64,000 nt of DNA from Sphingomonas sp. DG1-23 (GTDB lineage: Bacteria > Pseudomonadota > Alphaproteobacteria > Sphingomonadales > Sphingomonadaceae), in NCBI RefSeq assembly GCF_030730875.1, contig NZ_JAVAMA010000002.1:62001-126000 (forward strand), given 5' to 3'. The notes beneath the pieces were generated by a model. That model did no database searches, was not told the DNA's origin, and was given only the letters and a program-made list of their open reading frames with translations. A program made the position numbers and the translations under genes. Each line of letters opens with the position of its first letter. Within the stretch, counting starts at the first letter, position 1. Positions 59,866-64,000 of the stretch are shown here, piece by piece.

Positions 59866-60297
59866 ATGCGCGTGATGGTTTTTGTGAAGGCGACCGAGGA
59901 CAGCGAGCAGGGCCTGAAGGAGTCCGCCGAGATGAACGAACTGTTCGAGGCGATGGGCAAATATAACGAGGAACTGGTCAATGCCGGGATCATGCTGGCC
60001 GGCGACGGCCTCAAGCCCTCGTCCGAAGGCAAGCGCATCGCGTTCGACGGCCCCGGCCGCACCGTGATCGACGGCCCGTTCGCCGAGACCCGCGAGCTGG
60101 TCGCCGGCTATTGGCTGTGGGAAGTCAAGGACATGGACGAGGCGGTCGCGTGGGTGAAGCGTTGCCCCAACCCGATGCCCGGACCCAGTGAGATCGAGAT
60201 CCGCCCGCTTTACGAGATGGCCGATTTTGGCGAGAACCTGCCCGAGGCGGTCGTCGAACTCCACGACCGGACCCGCGAGAAGCTGAGCGGCCGCTGA
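59866..60297 (+). CDS. YciI/DGPF-domain protein
   Basis: 143 residues of the YCII fold with the family hallmark I-D-G-P-F-A-E-T at about residues 69-76 and a His/Asp-poor active region. GGAGACG precedes the ATG. It is followed 48 bases later by an ECF sigma factor with a long C-terminal extension, the genomic signature of ECF42, whose targets are DGPF genes. Confidence 0.9.
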   Translation: MRVMVFVKATEDSEQGLKESAEMNELFEAMGKYNEELVNAGIMLAGDGLKPSSEGKRIAFDGPGRTVIDGPFAETRELVAGYWLWEVKDMDEAVAWVKRCPNPMPGPSEIEIRPLYEMADFGENLPEAVVELHDRTREKLSGR

Positions 60298-60345
60298 CGG
60301 TGTCCGCCGTCCGCCTCTTTCGGGCAGGAAGCCCGGGGAGGCGGC

Positions 60346-61611
60346 ATGGCGGCGGCAGAAGCGGAGGCCCATCGGGCGATAGAGGCAGTGTTCCGGATCG
60401 AACGCGCGCAGCTCATCGCGAGCCTCGCGCGGATGGTTCGCGACATGGACCGGGCCGAGGAGCTGGCGCAGGACGCACTGCTGATCGCGCTCGGCGAATG
60501 GCCGAAATTGGGGATCCCCGACAAGCCCGGCGCGTGGCTGATGGCGGCGGCGAAGCGTCGCGCCATCGACGGCATTCGCCGCGACAAGATGCTGGCACGC
60601 AACCATGAAGCGATGGCGCGCGAGAGCGAGGAAGCGAGCGACACCGCGATGGCGGAGATCGAGGCGGCCATGGACGACGATATCGGCGACGAATTGCTCG
60701 GGCTGATCTTCACGGCGTGCCATCCCCTGCTCTCCGCCGAGGCACGCGCGGCGCTGACGCTCCGGCTGATCGCCGGGCTGACCACCGAGGAGATTGCGCG
60801 CGCCTTCCTGTCGAACGCAGCGACGATCGCCCAGCGCATCGTGCGTGCTAAAAAGGCGATCGGGAATGCCGGGCTTGCATTCGAAGTGCCGCACGGCGCC
60901 GAACTCGGCGTGCGGCTCGCCTCGGTGCTCGAGGTGCTCTACCTGATCTTCAACGAAGGCTATGCCGCGACTGCGGGCGAGGATCTGATTCGGCCTTCGC
61001 TGTGCGCCGAGGCGCAGCGGCTCGGACGGATGCTCGCGGCACGGATGCCTGCCGAACCCGAACTGCTCGGGCTGCTCGCCTTGATGGAGCTCCAGGCGTC
61101 GCGGCTGGCGGCGCGCACCGGCCCCGATGGCGCTGCGGTGCCGCTCACCGAACAGAATCGCGCGCGCTGGGATCAATTGCTGATCCGCCGCGGCCTGACC
61201 GGACTGGCGCGTGCCGAGGCGCTGGGCGGGGCGGACGGGGTATATGTGCTGCAGGCGGCGTTGGCCGCGTGCCACGCCCGCGCCCGCAGCATCGAGGAAA
61301 CCGACTGGCGCCGGATCGCGGCGCTCTATGATCGGTTGCGGGCAGTCGCGCCCTCACCGGTGATCGATCTCAATCGCGCAGTGGCGCACAGCATGGCGTA
61401 TGGCCCCGAAGTGGGGCTGAGGCTGGTCGACGAAATCGCCGAGGCGGCGGCGTTGCGCAATTATGCGCCCTTGCCTGCGGCGCGGGGCGATTTCCTGTTC
61501 CGCGCCGGCCGGCTCGCCGAGGCGAAACCGCAGTTCGAAGCGGCTGCCGGACTCAGTCAGAATGCCCGTGAGCGCGCCTTTTTGCTGGGTCGGGCGGCGG
61601 CTTGCGGATGA
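60346..61611 (+). CDS. ECF42-like RNA polymerase sigma factor with C-terminal extension
   Basis: 421 residues. Sigma region 2 includes R-D-M-D-R-A-E-E-L-A-Q-D-A and L-M-A-A-A-K-R-R-A-I-D; region 4 includes T-T-E-E-I-A-R-A-F-L-S-N-A-A-T-I-A-Q-R-I-V-R-A-K. About 230 more residues of helical, TPR-like sequence follow, a feature of ECF42 proteins, which need this extension instead of an anti-sigma factor. No anti-sigma gene is adjacent. ATG after GGGAGG. Confidence 0.92.
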   Translation: MAAAEAEAHRAIEAVFRIERAQLIASLARMVRDMDRAEELAQDALLIALGEWPKLGIPDKPGAWLMAAAKRRAIDGIRRDKMLARNHEAMARESEEASDTAMAEIEAAMDDDIGDELLGLIFTACHPLLSAEARAALTLRLIAGLTTEEIARAFLSNAATIAQRIVRAKKAIGNAGLAFEVPHGAELGVRLASVLEVLYLIFNEGYAATAGEDLIRPSLCAEAQRLGRMLAARMPAEPELLGLLALMELQASRLAARTGPDGAAVPLTEQNRARWDQLLIRRGLTGLARAEALGGADGVYVLQAALAACHARARSIEETDWRRIAALYDRLRAVAPSPVIDLNRAVAHSMAYGPEVGLRLVDEIAEAAALRNYAPLPAARGDFLFRAGRLAEAKPQFEAAAGLSQNARERAFLLGRAAACG

Positions 61612-61766
61612 GCGTGGATCGACCGAAGCGTTGCGTAGCGCATAGATGGCAAGCCATTATAAGATAACGATATTCTTTGAATGGACAAATAGGATTTCGA
61701 CCTTCAGTTCTTGCTTTGTTCCGCTGCTGGAGCGGAACGAACAGCGTATCTGTCGAGGAGACCGAC

Positions 61767-62816
61767 GTGTCCGTATCAAAATTCATTCTTCCTTCGAACG
61801 CCGTGGACGGCGACCTGTCCGTGCTCGCACGGATTGCCGCGATCTTCGCGCCGCATTCGAGCGACCCGCTGTCATTGGCGGTGGTGGTCGATCCCGGTCA
61901 CCTGATGGTGGGCGGCACCCTGATCGAAACCGATGCCCAATTGGTGGACGATTTTACGCCGCCGGTGACCGATCCGCGGATCGATCGCATCGTGATCAGC
62001 CTTGCCAGCGGCGTCGCCTCGGTGCTGCCCGGCGCGGAAGATCCGACGCCGGTGCCCCCGGCGCTGGAAGCCGGGTTCGCGCCGGTCGCGCAGGTGCGGC
62101 TGACTCCCGATGTCACTGCGATCACCAACGATCGAATCACGGATGAGCGCGACTTTTCCGGGCTGGCCCAGGCGCAGGCCACGGCGATGACGGTGCAGCG
62201 CTTCACCGCGAGCGGAACCTATACCCCGACGCCGGGGACGACGGGGGTGATCGTCGAACTCATCGGCGGCGGCGCCAGTGGCGGCGGATGTGCCGCGCCG
62301 GGGGGATCGCAAGGCGCGGTCGGCGCCGGCGGCAGCGCGGGATCGTTCGCGCGTGCGCGGTTCACGAGCGGCTTTGCCGGTGTGGCGGTGACCGTCGGCA
62401 GCGGCGGTGCGGCACCGGCGAGCGGCGCCAATCCGGGCAATCCCGGCGCTGCCTCGGGCTTCGGTACGCTCGTCTCGGCGCCGGGCGGCATCGCCGGCCT
62501 TTCCGCCCCCGCCTACACGGCGCCGGCCATTGTCGGGGGCTCGCCGGGCAATGCGCTTCCGACCGGGGCCAATCTCATCGCCGCCTCGGGCGGAGCGGGC
62601 ACGTCGGGGTTCGTCCTGTCGCAATATGTCGTGCTCGGCGGCAATGGCGGGAACTCTTATTATGGCGGCAGCGGCGCAGGCGGCGGCAACGGCCCCGGCC
62701 TCGCGGGGCTCGCTCCCGGCGCGGGCGGCGGCGGTGCGAGCTCGATCGGCGGTGCGCCCGCCCGGCCGGGCGGCGCGGGTGGCGCAGGTCTGGTGACGAT
62801 CTACGAATTCGGCTGA
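61767..62816 (+). CDS. Glycine-rich phage-tail-fibre-like protein
   Basis: 349 residues from a GTG after GAGGAG. Residues 1-110 resemble the N-terminal part of phage tail or neck fibres (V-V-D-P-G-H-L-M-V-G-G, D-P-R-I-D-R-I-V-I-S). A Gly-rich domain starts with S-G-T-Y-T-P-T-P-G-T-T-G-V and I-G-G-G-A-S-G-G-G and runs to the end (Gly/Ala/Ser repeats, closing G-L-V-T-I-Y). No signal peptide and no other phage genes nearby. The 155-base upstream gap is unusually AT-rich for this window, consistent with a promoter or with horizontal origin. Confidence 0.72.
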   Translation: MSVSKFILPSNAVDGDLSVLARIAAIFAPHSSDPLSLAVVVDPGHLMVGGTLIETDAQLVDDFTPPVTDPRIDRIVISLASGVASVLPGAEDPTPVPPALEAGFAPVAQVRLTPDVTAITNDRITDERDFSGLAQAQATAMTVQRFTASGTYTPTPGTTGVIVELIGGGASGGGCAAPGGSQGAVGAGGSAGSFARARFTSGFAGVAVTVGSGGAAPASGANPGNPGAASGFGTLVSAPGGIAGLSAPAYTAPAIVGGSPGNALPTGANLIAASGGAGTSGFVLSQYVVLGGNGGNSYYGGSGAGGGNGPGLAGLAPGAGGGGASSIGGAPARPGGAGGAGLVTIYEFG

Positions 62817-62829
62817 GGTCCGACGAAGG

Positions 62830-62855
62830 GAGGCGGGGACGACAATCCCCGCCTC
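62830..62855. terminator. Hairpin terminator between convergent genes
   Basis: GAGGCGGGGA and TCCCCGCCTC form a perfect 10-bp stem with a six-base loop. It lies 13 bases past one stop and 20 bases before the opposing one. TTG follows on the plus strand. Confidence 0.78.
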
Positions 62856-62875
62856 TTGTCGCGCCCCCCGCCGAA

Positions 62876-63616
62876 TCAGCCGGCGAGGCCGGCCTCGGTC
62901 AAGCGGAGCCGGCGCAGGTCGAGATTCATATCCTTGCGGAAGCGCGCGGCGGCCGCGTCGGACAGGCGGCTGGTCGCGCCGGCGTCGCGCCGCGTCATCG
63001 CGTCCGAAAAGGCCGAACCTTGCGCGACGAAATTGAGCATGAAGGTTTCGGCCATTTCCTGCCGCGCGGCATCGCCGAGCTGCGCAAAGGCGGGGCTGGT
63101 GCCGAGCGCAGCGGCGATTTGGGTGCGGACGGCCTGAACCTGGGCGCGGCTGGCGAAGGGCACCTTATTGGCGATCTGCCAGTTCTGCACCCAATAAGCG
63201 GTCATCGCATCGGCGACGTCGCCGCGCTGCAGGCCGTCGACCGCGACGTGCTTCGCCCAAGCGCCGAGCAAGTCGTTCTGCGCGACGAAATTGCGCAGGC
63301 GATCGGCGTTGGGCGGGTCGGCGCGGGCGACGAAATCGGCGAACCGGGTGCGGACGCGCTTCGAGATCGCGGGCGACGCGCGATAGCCGGTGCCGATGAC
63401 GGCGGCGCGCGGGGGGACGGGGCGGGGTGCACGGACGGCGCGGTCGGGGCTCCGGCTGCGCACCGTATTGCCGATGACATTGTTCATCTGGCCGACCGCC
63501 ATCATCGACGCGCCGAAATCCGTATATTGGCTGGCGATGCTCGAGAAATCCTGCGCCGATGCAGGGGCCGCCGAAGCCATCACGACGAGGGATAGAGCGG
63601 TCAACGCATGTCGCAT
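62876..63616 (-). CDS. Secreted protein of unknown function
   Basis: 246 residues from ATG 63616 with a signal peptide (about 1-22, ending A-P-A-S-A-Q). The mature part is helical with R-T-R-F-A-D-F-V-A-R, A-Y-W-V-Q-N-W and a C-terminal R-K-D-M-N-L-D-L. It resembles a group of uncharacterised periplasmic proteins (DUF6683-like, uncertain). The longer frame to 63745 lacks a start signal and a signal peptide. Confidence 0.72.
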   Translation of the reverse strand: MRHALTALSLVVMASAAPASAQDFSSIASQYTDFGASMMAVGQMNNVIGNTVRSRSPDRAVRAPRPVPPRAAVIGTGYRASPAISKRVRTRFADFVARADPPNADRLRNFVAQNDLLGAWAKHVAVDGLQRGDVADAMTAYWVQNWQIANKVPFASRAQVQAVRTQIAAALGTSPAFAQLGDAARQEMAETFMLNFVAQGSAFSDAMTRRDAGATSRLSDAAAARFRKDMNLDLRRLRLTEAGLAG

Positions 63617-63813
63617 CGAATATTCCGATCCTGTGGCAGACGGGGCCGATGATGCCGGGCGCGCGCGCCGGAGACCAGAGCCGTTGCCCCGCATCGGCCG
63701 CCTTGCGTGCAGAATCCACGTTCGGCCGCTTCGTGCGGCTTCCAACGCGATCGCGCGGAACGTTTCGGCTCCGTGCCACGTTTGCCCTTCATAACGAAAA
63801 GGGAGTGCTTTCG

Positions 63814-63960
63814 ATGCTCTGGACCATCGCCGTCATCCTGATCATCCTGTGGCTGCTGGGCTTCGCCTTCCATGTCGGCAGCGGACTGATCCACATCCTG
63901 CTGGTGATCGCGATCATCGTCGGGCTTATCCAGCTCTTCTCGGGCCGACGCGTCGTCTAG
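63814..63960 (+). CDS. Lmo0937-type small membrane protein
   Basis: 48 residues, two short hydrophobic segments with the family pattern M-L-W-T-I-A-V-I-L-I-I-L-W-L-L-G and a Gly-His turn. Found in many bacteria as a stress-associated small membrane protein of unknown function. AAGGGAG precedes the ATG. Only about 40 bases remain to the window end. Confidence 0.8.
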   Translation: MLWTIAVILIILWLLGFAFHVGSGLIHILLVIAIIVGLIQLFSGRRVV

Positions 63961-64000
63961 CTGCGGGAGAGGGCGCAGCTTGCAGCGGCTTCGCGGCTGC

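Noticed and set aside
1..64000. CRISPR arrays, tRNA or rRNA genes
   Set aside because: No regularly spaced identical repeats and no cloverleaf with a conserved T-loop (GGTTCGAATCC-like) or rRNA signature were found by eye.

Overview
The window reads as chromosomal DNA of a high-GC alphaproteobacterium of the Sphingomonas type. The pointers are the gene content and order of an exosortase A (XrtA) exopolysaccharide locus, a deoxyhypusine-synthase-like gene beside a PLP amino-acid decarboxylase, tandem NifS-type desulfurases followed by a ferredoxin, an alphaproteobacterial RpoH, and a small SRP RNA upstream of dnaX-ybaB. I saw no tRNA, rRNA, CRISPR array or intact insertion sequence. The species assignment is inference; no ribosomal gene is present to confirm it.

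Layout. 1-4.9 kb is an accessory detoxification/efflux zone: an MFS exporter cut by the window edge, a divergent MocR regulator with a direct-repeat operator, a WYL-regulator remnant, a MarR repressor divergent from an FAD monooxygenase with a palindromic operator between them, and a frameshifted MFS pump. 4.9-6.5 kb holds three unassigned genes in one operon. 7.1-12.5 kb is a five-gene minus-strand operon (response regulator, TPR/YaiO-like outer-membrane barrel, HEAT-repeat membrane protein, processive family 2 glycosyltransferase, exported TIM-barrel-like protein) that looks like a synthase-dependent polysaccharide secretion machine. 12.5-14.0 kb is decayed or non-coding. 14.0-20.9 kb is accessory: an FG-GAP repeat protein, a TIR-TM-helical repeat protein with an overlapping partner, a secreted H-type-lectin-like protein and a small membrane protein.

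21.1-39.1 kb is core-like: trxB, then the XrtA/PEP-CTERM polysaccharide locus. This has an acyl carrier protein and two alpha/beta-hydrolase-like proteins on the minus strand. On the plus strand it has an acyl-CoA ligase, PLP decarboxylase, export lipoprotein, Wzz/GumC protein, tyrosine autokinase, outer-membrane barrel, ExeA-like ATPase, polysaccharide deacetylase, FemAB-like protein, glycosyltransferase, exosortase A with EpsI-like tail, and an asparagine-synthase-like amidotransferase. The priming sugar transferase and PEP-CTERM substrates are not in the window.

39.2-48.8 kb carries a TIGR02587/TIGR02588-type membrane pair, a MAPEG protein, an esterase, an HxlR regulator divergent from an SDR, and a polyamine pair (DHS-like enzyme and ornithine/lysine-type decarboxylase). 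The decarboxylase has a structured leader that can hide its Shine-Dalgarno sequence in two competing helices. A serine/threonine dehydratase and small membrane proteins follow. 48.9-51.4 kb is the desulfurase-desulfurase-ferredoxin operon. 53.3-59.6 kb is housekeeping: SRP RNA, dnaX, ybaB, mtgA, rpoH, rluD and a JAMM peptidase. 59.9-61.6 kb is a DGPF protein with an ECF42-like sigma factor. The right end has a glycine-rich phage-tail-fibre-like protein, a secreted protein of unknown function and a small membrane peptide.
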